A stretch of DNA of 64,000 bases from Prionace glauca (GCA_037974335.1 CM075760.1:34915609-34979608); one strand, 5' to 3'; shown: positions 1-12,299, counted from the first letter of the stretch. The notes: generated by a model from the sequence alone, not told the origin. A program made the numbers and translations.

Positions 1-926
1 CCCCTGTGAATTTCAGTGGTTCCCTCAGCCCCTTCCCCCACCAAATCCCTCAAAGCCTATCCTTCTCCTATCCTGAATCCCTCTCTATTCCCTCACTGGT
101 GCCCTGTCTCGTCTGCCCAATCTCCTTCAATCTGACTCTAAGCCCACCCCCCCCCCCAACAAATCTCTCAGAACCCACTGCCAAAGCCTTCTAAGCCCCT
201 CTGAATCCCCCAAGGTCCAGTCCCAATTCCTTAACCACCCCCTAAAGACTCCCTATGACCCCCCCCCACCTGCAGTCCCTCCTAAGCCCCCAAACTCAAA
301 CCCCTCAAATCCTCCCCAGCTCCAAATCTCTGAGTCACCTCTCCCCGTGAATCCTTTGACGTGCCCCCAATTCTAACCCTGACGCAATCCCCACCCCCCC
401 AAATCCCTCTCTGAATCCCCCTTCTCAAACTGCTAAAAATCCCATCCGTCCTCAACCCCTTTCCCTCCACCCTGACATTCACCCTCCTGCGCTAACTCTC
501 TCTCTCCCACCCAGACATGCTCAGTTCCAAGCCCCTGAGATTCCTCTGGAATCCCCTTGAATATCTCCCTGGATTGGCCTCCCTCACCACATCCCTCTGC
601 CCCCATATCCTGCTCCTACTCAAATCCCACCCCCTTTAATCACTGAGCCCCAAACCATGTCTTTTAATTCCCTCCCCCCACTGCTGAATCCTCTTAAGTC
701 CTCCCCCCAACGTCCCTCCTGTATCTGTAAGACCCTGAGAAACCCCCCCCCCCGTCTCTCCTTCCTGAATTCTCAATTCTCCCTGATTCCCGCTCTCTCA
801 GTCCCCACTGCTGAATCTCTAAATCCATGAGACCCTCCCTTAAATCTCGCTGAATCCCTCGAATTCCCCACCACAATCCCTCTGAGTCTCTCCCTACATC
901 CCTCTCCACTCCTCTTTAATCCCTCT
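1..926. repeat. C/T-rich low-complexity tract, no gene
   Basis: The stretch is dominated by pyrimidines with loosely recurring words such as aatccctct and cccctctgaatcccc, like a strongly decayed short tandem repeat. Open frames here have proline/serine/leucine composition on one strand and glycine/arginine on the other, as expected from base composition. I see no gene. Confidence 0.7.
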
Positions 927-1226
927 CAACGGCTGCTTCACAGCTCCAGGGTCCTGGGGTTCAATTCCCAGCTCAGGTCACTGTCTGTGTGGAGTTTGCA
1001 CATTCTCCTCGTGTCTGCGTGGGTTTCCTCCCATAGTCCAAAGATGTGTGGGTTAGGTTGATTGGCCATGCTAAAATTGTCCCTTAGTGTCCAGGGATGT
1101 GTAGGTTAGACGAATATATTAAGAGGGTTTAATATGTAGGGATATGGGGGTAGGGCCTGTGTGGGATTGTTCGGTGCAGACTCGATGGGCCGAAGGGCCT
1201 CTTTTTGCACTGTAAGGTTTCTATGA
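927..1226 (+). repeat. tRNA-derived SINE, nearly full length
   Basis: The head keeps a B-box-like ggttcaattcccagct. The body words gtctgtgtggagtttgcac, gtgggtttcctccca and ccaaagatgtgtgggttagg follow, and the copy ends near gatgggccgaagggcc and ctgtaaggtttctatgaa. The same word order recurs at 5.4-6.2, 20.6, 24.0 and 38.7 kb. tRNA-headed SINEs of this form are common in elasmobranchs; I do not assign a database name. Confidence 0.85.
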
Positions 1227-1800
1227 ATTTCCCCCCTCCCACTCCAGCTGAATCTATCGTCATTTCCACAATCCCTCTAAATCTCCCACCCACTGAATCC
1301 ATTCCTCCCAGTGCCGTATCCCCAACTCCCCCCCCCAACACTGTGCAAACCTTCTTCAATCCCCCTCCAAATCCCTCAAAGTGTCCTGCTGAATATCCCT
1401 CTAAGTTTCTCCCCTCCCTCCAGCAAATCCCCACTCCCTCCTTGTGAACAGCCCCTAGACAGACTGACATCCACCCCCGTCCCGTCAATCCCCCTCCACT
1501 CCCCCTGTAAACAGCTCTTGATTGAGTTGGATGTAGAAACTCTGCCCATTTAAAATGCTGGAATGATGAATTGCCCTGACACTGTTATAATATCCCCGTG
1601 CCCTCTCCTCCATTGCCCCCTTTCTCTAATAACCTCTGACTCTGGGCAGCCTGTGTTATAATATTCCCCCCTCTTGTACAACAGACCTCACACCCCTCCC
1701 CTCTATCTAATTACCTGTGTATTACAAACTCCCCCTTTCAGTAGTTTTTTGCCACTTCTTCTCCACTGTGTTCCTGGGCCCTCGCTGCTTGAAAACAGTG
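1227..1800. repeat. C/T-rich tract, no gene
   Basis: This continues the pyrimidine-rich DNA seen before the SINE, then becomes ordinary AT-mixed sequence. The overlapping open frames on both strands are compositional. No gene is supported. Confidence 0.6.
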
Positions 1801-2480
1801 AATCTCTGATCTGGCCTGTCATGAGACAGAGGAGAGAGAAGAGACAGAGAAGCAGAGAGATGGAGATCGGGAGGGTGCTGCTGGAATTCAGACAGAATGA
1901 TTCACAGACAGAGAGAGATAAGAGACAGGTATGGAGATGGGGAGAATGTCTACAGCAGCAATGATTCAGAGGGTGGGAATCAGGGAGAGGGAGGCAGATA
2001 GCTAGAGACAGAAAGAAGCAGAGTTAAAATTTTATTTATTAGTCACAAGTAGGCTCACATTAACATTTCAGTGAAAAGATATAGGGATGGAGACAGGATG
2101 TTACTGTAATTCAGACAGAATGAGTTACAAAGGGCAGCAGAGATAGATAGAAATGGACAGAGAGATGGAGAAGGGGCTGCTGTGATTGTGATAAAATGAC
2201 CCACAGAGAGGGAGAGATAAGCAGAGAGGCTGAGATACAAAGCGAGATGTCGACTTGAATGGAAAGGGGAGCTTGGGGAAGACAGACTGATGAAGTTTCA
2301 GAAAGAGAAAGATAGAGAGAATGAGACAAAAAGGGAAAGATGCTGCCATTGTGAGACTGAGGTGTAAAGGATGGGGAGAGACAGGGATTGGAAAGATGTG
2401 GAGAAACAGTTCTGAGGATGGGGGAGTTACACAGACAGAGCTTCAGGGAGAGGAATTGGAATCTGTGGGATTACATTGGA
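1801..2480. repeat. Purine-rich degenerate tandem DNA
   Basis: Words such as gagacagagagagat and ggagatggggag recur irregularly, giving a purine-rich strand. A SINE tail fragment interrupts it. No gene is seen. Confidence 0.55.
2029..2076 (-). repeat. SINE 3' tail fragment
   Basis: Read on the minus strand it gives gttaatgtgagcctacttgt followed by gactaataaataaa, matching the tail of the full-length SINE at 24.0-24.3 kb. Only the tail is present. Confidence 0.65.
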
Positions 2481-4388
2481 GCAGGGATCACTCGGAATAA
2501 CCCCCCCTCCCCCTGACACACAGACCACTAACCCTCAGTGTAAAAGCCCCACCAGTCTATCTGTGTATAAAAATGAACAACAAAGACACGGGGAGTTTTA
2601 TTAATATTTTTCTCTCTGGTTATAGCTCTTGTCCGAGGATTCTTCACGGCAAAACTATTCGCTCTCTGTATCATCAAACTTTCCAAAAGAATTCTGCTTG
2701 ATTGGAAGAGAAAATAAAGTGAAATTTGGTTAAACACAAAACCTGATTGTAAACAATAAAAGGCAAAGCAAGATCCCAGGACTTGCTGAAATTCACAATC
2801 TCACGGGGGGAGGGGGGAGGGGGGGGGGGTGACATTCATTTTCACATCCTCATTATTAATCCCTGACAAAATGGGAACAATTTTCAAATGAAATGAACTT
2901 CCAAATGCCTCGTGACTGTCCCGATATATAATTTATTAAAACATATCAAAACATTCTGGGGGTGGGGGGAGGCATTTACTCCAGAGACAGGCCAGTGAAT
3001 AAACACAGGAGCTTATTCCCACTTCTATCAGTCACCTGCATCCCGCTCCCCCCCCCCCCACCGGAGGAGGACACCCCCACCCCCAGAGCCTCTGTCTCTT
3101 TCCCCAACCCTCTTCCACCGAGCCCCTGACATGCCCCCACCCCTTCTCCATTCACCCTGTTTCTCTTTCACTACCCCACCCTCCTCCTTCCCCTCCATTT
3201 TTTTTACGTTTAAAGTGTGAGGCACAGTCACAGTGCGAGAAATGTGGTGGTGGTTGTGTGTGTGTGGGGGGGGGGGGAAGAAACACAGAGCATGAGTGTG
3301 CAGCAAGGTCCCACGTGTACACAGTCTGAACAAGGCCAGATACAGAATGATATTGTCAGGATTGGGGTCAAGTGAGTGGGAAATAAAGGAACCAGACATC
3401 TCCCTCTCTCTCCCTCTCCACACGAGACAGCCCCCCACCCAGATCCTGTGCCTCTTCCCACCCCCTCACCGCAATCCCCCACAAACCTCACCTCTTCCTG
3501 TCTTCCTATTTTCCCCTCTCTCTCCCCAGACTTCTTCCCGTCTCTCTCTCTCCCCCCTCCCTGTCTTTCTCTCTCTTCCCCCCCACCCCCGTGTCTCTCC
3601 CCCCATCTCTCTCTTCCTTCCTCCCCCCACCCCCCCATCCCCATTGAATATTGTTATGAAGTTGCATATAAAAATCTGATGTTTGCCTAATGTAAGTATT
3701 GAAAAGAAATGCTGAGAAAATCAAAATAACCCATCCAGCATTGAGTCTTTAGGAAGCCTGCGTCTTTGGGATTTTAAACTGCAGAAAGCAGGCTGCAGAA
3801 GACAACTTTATAACATCTGTGTCCAAAGCAGCAGCCAGAATCCCAGCAGCAAAACAGGCTCTGAATTGGACCAATGATTTTAACACAAGCTCTCAAACAC
3901 ACACACAACCGATTACACTCAGATTGGAGTGTTGGTGACAGCCTTGAGCCGCTCAAATTGCAGGAATACTCTGAGGGAATTCTAGATGTTTAAACCTGGA
4001 CAGGGGGGGAATAACGGGGAGAGAGGGACCTCTCAGATTGCCTTTTCAGATTGGAGGGAGAGTCTGATACTGAATCCTGCAGCAATATACACACCTTCAT
4101 CACATCACCCTCTAGATAGAAACCAAATCAGAAAGTATTTCAGACTGAAACAGCAGAAGAAAGTTCACACTTCCAACAGACGCCTGGTATATTATCTGAG
4201 GGTGACTATTCTGTAATGATTTATTTCATTATTCCCGAGTGAGTCTTGTCATTGGAACAGCATTCTATTGGGGAGTTTATTCAGTTTGTTCCTTGTTTTA
4301 ATAAGGTTGCCACCCCCCAGTCTAAATTAAAGAGCTGTTAGTTGTTCCTGATAGAGAGAGTGTTAGATCCTGCTTTAATTCACCAATT
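2481..4388. other. No recognisable gene; simple repeats
   Basis: The stretch holds polypurine and polypyrimidine runs (about 2800-2835 and 3040-3200), a short GT run near 3250, and C/T-rich DNA to 3650, then mixed sequence. The opposed open frames at 3.0-3.7 kb are compositional. I found no splice-supported exon or RNA gene. Confidence 0.5.
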
Positions 4389-4545
4389 CCTCCCACACTC
4401 CAAAGATGTGCAGGTTCAGTGGACTGGCCGTGTTAATTTGACCCCAGTGTCAGGGGGGATCAGCAGGTTAAAAGTGCAGGATTACGGGAATAAGGCCTGG
4501 GTGGGATTGTGGTCAGTACGGACTAGATGTCGGGATTCTATGTCT
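4389..4545 (+). repeat. SINE 3' fragment
   Basis: It begins at tcccacactccaaagatgtg and runs through attacgggaataaggcctgg and the end region with gtacggactagatg. This is the 3' half of the SINE family; the tRNA-like head is missing. Confidence 0.7.
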
Positions 4546-4904
4546 AAAACCAGTAGTTTCCTACTATCTCACGCACACTTAAGATTACGAGACGAGTTGT
4601 ATCCTTTTGGCGGGTGGGGGGGGGGGTTCCAAAATTGTGCAGCGTTGTATCGATATTTATAATTCCCCAATCACATCCCCCCTTCCTTAATCAATGAATG
4701 AATGATTCAAATTACAATGAATTCTGCACAGCAAGATCCCACTGGCAGTCCCACAATGGAGAAGGACACCCCCCCAAACTCTGTGTCTCTTTCCTCCTGC
4801 TACTCCTGAGACCCTCACACCCTCCACTCCCTCTCTGTTTAGCTCTACCTCCATTTCTCTATCTCTCTCCGCCTCCTCCCCCTCGCCAATCCTTCTCCTC
4901 CCCC

Positions 4905-5078
4905 TCCTCAACCCTTCTCTCCTTCCCCCTCCCCAACCCTTCTCTCCTTCCCCCTCCCCAACCCTTCTCTCCTTCCCCCTCCCCAACCCTTCTCTCCTTC
5001 CCCCTCCCCAACCCTTCTCTCCTTCCCCCTCCCCAACCTTTCTCCTTCCCCCTCCCCAACCCTTCTCCTTCCCCTCAG
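4905..5078. repeat. 25-bp pyrimidine minisatellite
   Basis: About seven head-to-tail copies of a 25-bp unit (cttctctccttccccctccc plus about five bases), the last copies shortened. It yields repetitive open frames on both strands that are not genes. One strand is almost pure pyrimidine, so triplex formation is possible, but nothing here shows a function. Confidence 0.85.
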
Positions 5079-5430
5079 TACTTTCTGTTTAAAGTTCCGC
5101 TCACGCTCACAGTGTGAGGAATAGGGAGCCAGACATATCTGTGTACACAGCAACATCCCACACACACACACAACCTGGTGAGGGCCAGGTTAAATAAATG
5201 TTGTGGGTGAGGACTGCAGGAGAGTGTATGGGGAATGGGATCCACACCTCTCTCTCTCTCTCCCTTTCCAAATTAAATTGACAACAATTCACACTGGGGT
5301 TTTCTCCCACATTTTGTTGAAAGATGAAATATCGATAGGACTGTCTGGGAGGGGTGCAAGGATCGGCAAAAACACTGGAGGGACAGAGAAATTCTATACC
5401 ATCCCATCTCTCATCTATACCATCTCCCAT

Positions 5431-6203
5431 CCAAATAGGGTTGCACAGCAGCACAGTGGTTAGCACTGCTGCTTCATAGCTCCAGGGTCCTGGGTTCGAT
5501 TCCCGTGCTTGGGTCAAAGAACAACACAGCACGGGAAACAGACCCACTGAGCCCGTGCTGCCATTTTAACATTGTGAGTTCACTCTTCCACCCATGACCC
5601 ACGTCTATGCTTATGGCACTCCAGATTGAGGGGAGACTAATTTAGGGACAATTTGTTACACCAATCAACCTAAGACCACATCTTTGGGGTGTGGGAGGAA
5701 ACCAGAGAAAACCCACGCAAGCACGGGGAGAATGCGCAAACTCCCACAGACACCGGCCCAAATCCATGTATCTGCACAGCAAACAGTGATAGTCACTGAG
5801 CTGTCGTCTTGCCCAGCATCTGGTCCAGTTTAGGCACACACTAACGACATGAAGCACTAGGCCAATCTCGAAACATCCAAGAGCAGCCCTCGTACGACCC
5901 ACTGCATGTATTCCGCTCGCTGGACAACAAGGTGGACTGCCTGTGTGGAGTTTGCACATTCTCCTCGTGTCTGCGTGGGTTTTCTCCGGGTGCTCCGGTT
6001 TCCTCCCACAGTCCAAAGATGTGCGGGTTAGGTTGGTTGGCTATGCTAAAAATTGCCCCTTAGCGTCCAGGGATGTGTAGGTTAGAGGGATTAGTGGGTA
6101 TAATATGTAGGGATATGGGGGTAGGGCCTGGGTGAGATTGTGTTTGGTGCAGACTCGATGGGCAGAATGGCCTCTTTCTGCACTGTAGGGTTCTATGATT
6201 CAA
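5431..6203 (+). repeat. SINE split by another repeat
   Basis: The head (gcacagtggttagcactgct, then a B box around 5493) reads to gcttgggtca near 5515. The expected next words, ctgtgtggagtttgcac, resume only near 5940 and continue to the normal 3' end ctgtagggttctatgatt. The 5516-5938 stretch is a separate insertion into the SINE. Confidence 0.8.
5516..5938 (+). repeat. Dispersed repeat R1 inserted in a SINE
   Basis: It starts aagaacaacacagcacggga and ends past agcactaggccaatctcg. A longer copy of the same order is at 16749-17200, and shorter ones lie at 9373-9470 (minus), 17446-17593 and 34690-34803. Its middle resembles a reversed SINE segment, so R1 may itself be composite. It has no open frame of note. 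Confidence 0.7.
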
Positions 6204-7019
6204 ATAGAAATTCCTGGGAAAACAGAGAGAGAGGGAAAAGAATCTGGAATCACACAGCACAGAAACAGACCCTTCAGCCCACCAGCTCAATGCTGGCCCA
6301 TCCAATCCCAATCTATACTCCTCCCATTCCCCAGCACTTGCTCCACAGTCTACGATGCCTTGGAGATTAAAGTGCTTGAATTTACCCAACCCCTTTCCAG
6401 GTTTTTCCTTGAACCCCACTCTGCGGTCCCTGAGCCAGATTTTGTTTCAAAATAAAAAGTGTGGTTGCTGTTGCAGTGCGGGGCAAAGGCCACAGACCCA
6501 GTGTGTGCACAGCAAGATCCCACAGCAGCAGCAGGTATGTGAACCTGAATCAGATGGGACACAGTCCTTCCCCCTCCCTACAGTGCTCCCATCCTTTCGC
6601 CTGCTATGAGACCCTTTCCTCATTCACTACTGTGTGTTTGTGTGTGTCTGCATCATCCCAAATTTCCAGAAAGGCTGGAACTGTCTTAAAATGAAGCCAA
6701 ATTCTTTTGAAACAAAAATCCTGGTGGTGCACAGCAGGATCCCACAAGGTGCAGTCAGCTGTGTTGAGTGTTTTTTTAATTTGTGAAATGTTTATACAGA
6801 GAGAGGCTGATACAGTGAAATCCCGCCACTGGGTCCCTCAGAATTAAACTGGAGACCCTATCCCTCACTGAAGCCCCCCTCCCTCTAACAGCCTGTGTGT
6901 CTCCCCTGCATCAAACCCACACCTACAGCTGTTTCCATCCCTCCCTCTTTTCCTCTCTCCCTGTCTCTGTCTGTTTCTGCTGCAGAAGATACAGGGAGAG
7001 AGAGAGAGAGAAAAACAGA
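6204..7019. other. No recognisable gene
   Basis: Mixed sequence with the recurring word cacagcaagatcccac (near 6509, related words near 3303, 4731, 5149 and 6730). I see no RNA gene or supported exon. Confidence 0.4.
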
Positions 7020-7208
7020 TAGGGAGAGAAATCCGGAGAGAGAATGAGAGACAGACAGGGGGACAAATCGGGAGAGAGAACGAGAGACAGACAGGGGGAG
7101 AAATCGGGAGACAGAATGAGAGACAGACAGGGGGACAAATCGGGAGAGAGAACGAGACACAGACAGGGGGACAAATCGGGAGAGAGAACGAGACACAGAC
7201 AGATATTT
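7020..7208. repeat. 36-bp purine minisatellite
   Basis: About five copies of a 36-bp unit containing gagagacagacagggggaca. Because 36 is a multiple of three, it gives repeating open frames on the minus strand, which are artefacts. Confidence 0.85.
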
Positions 7209-8238
7209 GATAATTAAATGTATATTGAGTGTCCTGTAATTTGGTGTCTGTTTTATACAGAGAGGTGAAGACAGTGACATTCTCTCCCTGGCACCCCGGC
7301 AAGCTCAAAGACACTCACAGACACAAACTGCTTTGTTAAGTTTCCCCAATCTCTGCAGCTTCCTGTGTGGCCCAGGGTTTGAACTGAAATTTAAAAAGCA
7401 GCATGGAGAGACTGCAGGATTTTGAGTTGAGTTTCTCCACCCACTCACCCTGTAAATATAAAATGGATTCTTTCTGTGCTGTAATGACTCTGAGTGGAAA
7501 TGTATAGCAGAGCGACAGTGCCTCATTACAAGACGAGAAATAATAAATGTATTTTGTAACAGAACCATAAATAATATATCAGATCCACAATATAACAACA
7601 CTCGGCATATCTCTGTCCTCTAACAATTTATTATTCTCTTAAATGTCAGCCATCTCCGAGGGAAACCAGCCCTTTAATTGTGAACATTAGGAAAGAGACC
7701 ATCCTTTTGGCCAGACAAATAAATGTGTCAAGCTGAGGGAGCAAAGGATGTCAATGTCTTTGAGAGAGAGTCGTAATGCAGAAGTCGGCCAATAAAGTTC
7801 AGACTAAAACTTCCTCCTCTGTGCAACATCTGGGAGGAAATCAATGTTTCCCCCTTTCCATTTCTTTTCTCATTCTCGGGGAAATTGGGGACTTGCACCA
7901 ACTGAAGGGAAAGAAAGTGAATCCAGTCTTACATTCCACACATTTTTAGTCCAGTCACATAGACATAGATCTGTCTGGCAGCCTGCATGGAGATTTTCAG
8001 CTCTGTGTGTCCAGGACAGGAAGCAGTGAGCATGGATCTGTCAATCAGACTCAATCAGCATCTTCAGGAGAATTGGGAGGGTGAATATTAGATACAGCAG
8101 AGTGAGAATGGAGGGAGAGTGTATGGGATAGAGATTCACAGATTTTGAGGAACGAGAGGAAAACATTTCCATAGAAAGTAGAATTCTGAATTTCGATCCT
8201 GTGCTGACACTGATAACTTGTGTCAACTTGTTTTACAG
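7209..8238. other. Upstream region of zinc-finger frame; no coding exon seen
   Basis: No repeat or RNA gene is recognised. The end of the stretch, cttgttttacag at about 8227-8238, is a good splice acceptor (pyrimidine tract and AG at 8237-8238), so the zinc-finger exon may begin at 8239 with a 5' exon further upstream that I cannot identify. Confidence 0.4.
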
Positions 8239-8410
8239 GATATTGAAAGAGGAATCACAGGCTGAAATCTCAAATCTCAGGTCTAGATCTGGCAGAGTCA
8301 TATTCCTTGGAACCTGAATATCATTGGCCATTGAATCTGGAAGGAGATTTGAAAAAATTTTAAACATCAGTGTGACTGGAAAAACTCCAACACACTTCCA
8401 CATTCAAATG

Positions 8411-8524
8411 AGAGTGTTCCAGAGCACTGACTGAAGAGCTTTAACCAGTTACACAGCCTAAATAAATATCACACCATTCACAGCGGAGAGAGACTGTTCT
8501 GTGTGTGGGTGAGTCTTCACCTGA
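8411..8524 (+). pseudogene. Relic C2H2 zinc finger upstream of the intact frame
   Basis: From 8434 one frame reads KSFNQLHSLNKYHTIHSGER, followed by LFC. This is the helix half of a C2H2 finger (F-x5-L with the HxxxH pair) plus an HSGER linker and the start of another finger. It lies in a different frame from the start at 8561, and the cysteine half upstream is disrupted. An older, longer finger array probably eroded at its 5' end. Confidence 0.7.
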
Positions 8525-8560
8525 TTGTCCACCCAAGTGAGAGGCAGGAAAACCTGCACC

Positions 8561-9235
8561 ATGGATAAACCATGGAAATGTGTGGACTGTGGAAAGAGAT
8601 ACAGTGTCCCCTCTCTGTTGGATACTCATCGGCGCATCCACACTGGGGAGAGACCGTTCACCTGCTCTCAGTGTGGGAAGGGATTCATTCGGTTCCCCCA
8701 TCTGCAGTCACACCAGCGAGTTCACACTGGGGAGAAGCCGTTCACCTGCTCTCAGTGTGGGGAGGGATTCACTTGGTCATCCAGCCTGCAGACACACCAG
8801 CGAGTTCACACTGGTGAGAGCCCGTTCACCTGCTCTCAGTGTGGGGAGGGATTCACTCGGTCATCCAACCTGCAGGCACACCAGCGAGTTCACACTGGGG
8901 AGAGGCCGTTCACCTGCTCTCAGTGTGGGAAGAGATTCACTTGGTTATCCAGCCTGCAGAGACACCAGCGCGTTCACACTAGAGAGAGACCATTTATCTG
9001 CTCTCAGTGTGGGAAGGGATTCAACCAGTTATCCAACTTGCAGAGACACCAGCGAGTTCACACTGGGGAGAGACTGTTCACTTGTTCTCATTGTGGGGAA
9101 GGATTCACTCAATCATCCCACCTGCAGAGACACCAGCGAATTCATACTGGGGAGCGGCCATTCACCTGCTCTCAGTGTGGGAAGGGATTCAGAGTTTCAT
9201 CCCAGCTGCTGAGACACCAACAGGTTCATGAGTGA
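8561..9235 (+). CDS. C2H2 zinc-finger protein, eight tandem fingers
   Basis: Intact 224-residue frame starting at ATG 8561 in a strong context (caccATGG); the frame is open upstream to 8525 without an ATG. After MDKPW come eight C-x2-C-x12-H-x3-H fingers joined by TGERP-type linkers (one TRERP, one TGESP, one TGERL), ending two codons after the last histidine. Helix residues -1/2/3/6 by finger: V/S/L/T, R/P/H/S, W/S/S/T, R/S/N/A, W/S/S/R, Q/S/N/R, Q/S/H/R, V/S/Q/R. All zinc ligands are present. No KRAB, SCAN or BTB domain is encoded in this exon. The family binds DNA in the nucleus; the target is unknown. A likely splice acceptor at 8237 makes this a last exon with a 5' UTR. Confidence 0.85.
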   Translation: MDKPWKCVDCGKRYSVPSLLDTHRRIHTGERPFTCSQCGKGFIRFPHLQSHQRVHTGEKPFTCSQCGEGFTWSSSLQTHQRVHTGESPFTCSQCGEGFTRSSNLQAHQRVHTGERPFTCSQCGKRFTWLSSLQRHQRVHTRERPFICSQCGKGFNQLSNLQRHQRVHTGERLFTCSHCGEGFTQSSHLQRHQRIHTGERPFTCSQCGKGFRVSSQLLRHQQVHE

Positions 9236-9372
9236 TTCCAGGGGTTGGATTCTGCTGTTACTGTTTCAGCTCTCAGTTACATCCAGGACTGCATTTTGTT
9301 CATTCTCATGGTTGGTGAATGGAGAGAGTCAGGTTTCTTTCTGCTGGACTGGCAGGACTCATGACTTTGGAT

Positions 9373-9470
9373 GGGTGGAAGAGGGGACTCACAATGTTGA
9401 AATGGTGGTGCGGGCTCGTTGGGCCAAAGGGCCTGTTTCCCATGCTGTGTTGTTCTTTGTTCTTTTTTTG
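9373..9470 (-). repeat. Dispersed repeat R1 fragment
   Basis: Read on the minus strand it starts aaagaacaaagaacaacac and continues gcatgggaaacaggccc, the R1 start. It lies in the presumed 3' UTR region of the zinc-finger gene. Confidence 0.75.
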
Positions 9471-9531
9471 CCTCCAGTGGGCTGATGCTCTTTGAGTCTT
9501 GTTGTGAATACCTGGTTTTAAATTTCATAAG

Positions 9532-9900
9532 GATCATAGAGTGACAGGGTGTTAGGAAGGTCAGGGATATTTAATCAGCATTTCTGTCTGAAACCATCCC
9601 CCGCCAATCCCCAAATCTCCATCCAATTTCCTTTGTAATAGATTGTTTCCACTCCCTCCACCCTCAGAGGGAGCGGGTTCCAAGTCAATACAATTCACTG
9701 CAGCAAAATATTCTTCCTCACATTCCTCTTCCTGCATCTCTGACTCAAAACCTTAAATCTGTGTCCCCCTCCTCCCTGTTCCATCAGCGAATGGAAACAG
9801 CTTTTCTTTGTCCACCTTATCTAAACCTGTCAGAATCTTGTCCACCTTGTTCAAATCTCCCCTCAACCTCCTTTGCTCCAAGGGGAACAACCCCAGCCTG
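9532..9900 (-). repeat. Old LINE 3' end fragment
   Basis: The order gatcatagagtgacagg, then ttccactccctccaccctca, ctgtgtccccctcctccctg and ctcaacctcctttgctccaa is the reversed 3' part of a CR1-type RT frame (the region encoding the FFTQRV-like end), heavily decayed. An aataaa at 9909 just beyond it could serve the zinc-finger gene. Confidence 0.6.
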
Positions 9901-12290
9901 ACATTGACAATAAAGAACAAACTAACAGAATATTAATACCTGAAATCAAATGGCAATGTTGAATTTCTGTTGTAAAGATATTGTGAATATATTGTCCTGG
10001 ACAATAATTGGGATAACTGACCTTGGGTGTGGTTGAATGGAATATATCAATCTGGTATCTACCTACAGTTAGTGAAAGTCTGGAATGTGGAGCTGGAAAT
10101 CACTCCCTAACAGCACTGTGGGTGTATTTACAGGCATTGTAGCAGTTCAGGAAGGCAGTGTTGGGGTTGACCATGGCCGAAGCAGCTACATACAGACACA
10201 TATTCTGTTATAATGGAAGGAGTGCAGATTGAATGTGAGGCATTATGGGACTGGACTGTCTTGATCACATTCCTGTAACAGCTCAGTTTCTGCAATTACT
10301 GACCATTAAAGCTGCTGAGCAGGGCCCCCAGGGAGGACCTGGTGAGAATATTTACTGGGAATGAGTTGGAATTAAACTTATCCCAGGACCGGCTGGTGTT
10401 CAGTGGCTGAGATACCCGAATCTGTAAAAAGAGTGTCTGACCAATCAACAGTGGTAGGTAGTTGGTTAAGAAATTAAGAAGCATTCTCAGGCATTGTTTA
10501 AATTAATTTATCCTAAATTTGTGCTAAAAACTGTGACTGATTTGTGTCCCGATAGTCAGTGAAGTGACGGTATACTCCAAGTAGCACTGGACTGAATAGC
10601 GGACCCTCTGAGAGTTGATCCAAATGGTTATTATCTTACCCCATCATGGCCAGTGAAAAATCAGAGCTTGTGTGGGGACTGGACAGGTCTCTTACCTGCC
10701 ATTTGGGACTCAGAACACAAAACCAATCAATAAAATGGTTCGAGAATAGAGCCATTTCGATGGTTCAGATTTGAGACATTGGCTCTATTCTTTCTCACCT
10801 GCTGAAATTTTCCAGCATTTTGTTTTTGTTTCAGATTCCAGCATCCGCAGTATTTCACTTTCATGATAAAATGAGATTTGGAATCCCCACAACCCTCCCC
10901 CAAAACAGAGGGAGTGGTGTGAGAGGAAAATAAGGATAAGAATGAAGAAGTCTGGCTTCTGATTAACAAAATGAGTGAATCAGTTTATAAAGCACAAAAG
11001 TTATCCATCCTGAACAATAACTGATCAAATTACAATAATTAGGTTGAGGAATGTAACAAAAAATGAATAATGAAGTTTAAAATCAAGTTTGTTTTGTTGT
11101 TGGAAAAGTTTTTTTAAAATTATGTAAAGTGCCATAATTGTGTGCCAAGTTTTTTTCTGCTCATTCCCCACCCCTTTAGACTCTGTAGAAAAGTTAACCC
11201 TTTCAGCACTCAGTTGATTTGTTTTTAAATCACTCAGAAACTTGTGTCTATTTTAGTTTATAATTGTGGATTTATTCAAACCAGTTAAATCTGGAAATTT
11301 TAAGTGAATCCTGGAGGAATTTGGAATAACTGACAATTCTCTCGTTGTCACCTCAACCCCAGATAAAGAACAAAAATCTAACAGGTGGTAATGGTAACTC
11401 AATAAACTGTTGATTGAATCCTTGAATGTTGAATGATTCTTCTGAGTTCATTGCCCTCAGCACACTGGAAACCAAGTATTGCCAAAACCTTCAGACAATA
11501 CAAAGACTCACGAAAGCCAGTGTCCCAGTTTAAAGATTTATCTTTTATTTGACCAACGATTGAAGGGAAACATTATTGGACAGTGTAATACCTCTCTAGA
11601 AGAGAAGCATCCTGATCTCTGCAACAACTCTGACGTAAAATGCTTTCGATAGATCAATTATACATCCTTCATGTCAAATTCTCCCACCTTTCATGAGGTG
11701 TGAATCAATAATTTTCCATACCAAAAAAATCATTAATTACATGTCACATACTTTAGCCAATTCTGTAACTTGTCCATGGAATCCAGACGCTTCCTCCCCC
11801 TATTGCTGACTCCACTTCCCCTATTGCTTAGTAATCCCAAACCTTATCTATAAAGATCAAAGTTACTGTTCCCATTCGCTCGTACTCTGCCACTGGCCAA
11901 CCAGACAAATGCAAATTTTCATATCTGAGAAGGCACTGTCTGATCTGGACAGTGTGAATGGATCCTATTCATGAAGCTGCCTTGAAAACCTTTCTATTAG
12001 AAACTTCACTGGCAAATGTTGGCAAATTCTGTGGCTTCATTCTTCTGAAGAATGTAGCCTGTCTGTAAGTATCCCTGTACCATCATGCCTTGCAGCAGCC
12101 TGCCTTTGGCTAAAGGTTACATTTGCTTTTAAAATACAGCTAATATCCATTTTAAAATCAGAAAAATCATGGTTAAATCACAATTACTTGTTTAAAACTC
12201 TGAATTACAAGGAAACCAGAATTACTTGTTTAAATCTCTTACTGTATTTGCATATATAGACTGTTCCCTTGTTAGCTTCTAGATCATTTA
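9901..12290. other. No recognisable gene
   Basis: AT-rich unique-looking sequence. A short dispersed repeat (gctgaaattttccagcattt, then cagattccagcatccgcagt) lies at about 10797-10855. Open frames are short and not conserved in composition. I found no tRNA or supported exon. Confidence 0.45.
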
Positions 12291-12299
12291 ACTCAATGC

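Noticed and set aside
3028-3690. Overlapping 100-138-codon frames on both strands
   Set aside because: They arise from C/T-rich DNA; the peptides are simple proline/serine or glycine/glutamate/arginine strings without domains.
4687-5171. Repetitive 66-139-codon frames
   Set aside because: They are translations of the 25-bp minisatellite.
8572-9231. Long alternative frames over the zinc-finger gene (up to 210 codons)
   Set aside because: Shadow frames caused by the 84-base finger periodicity; only one frame has the zinc ligands.
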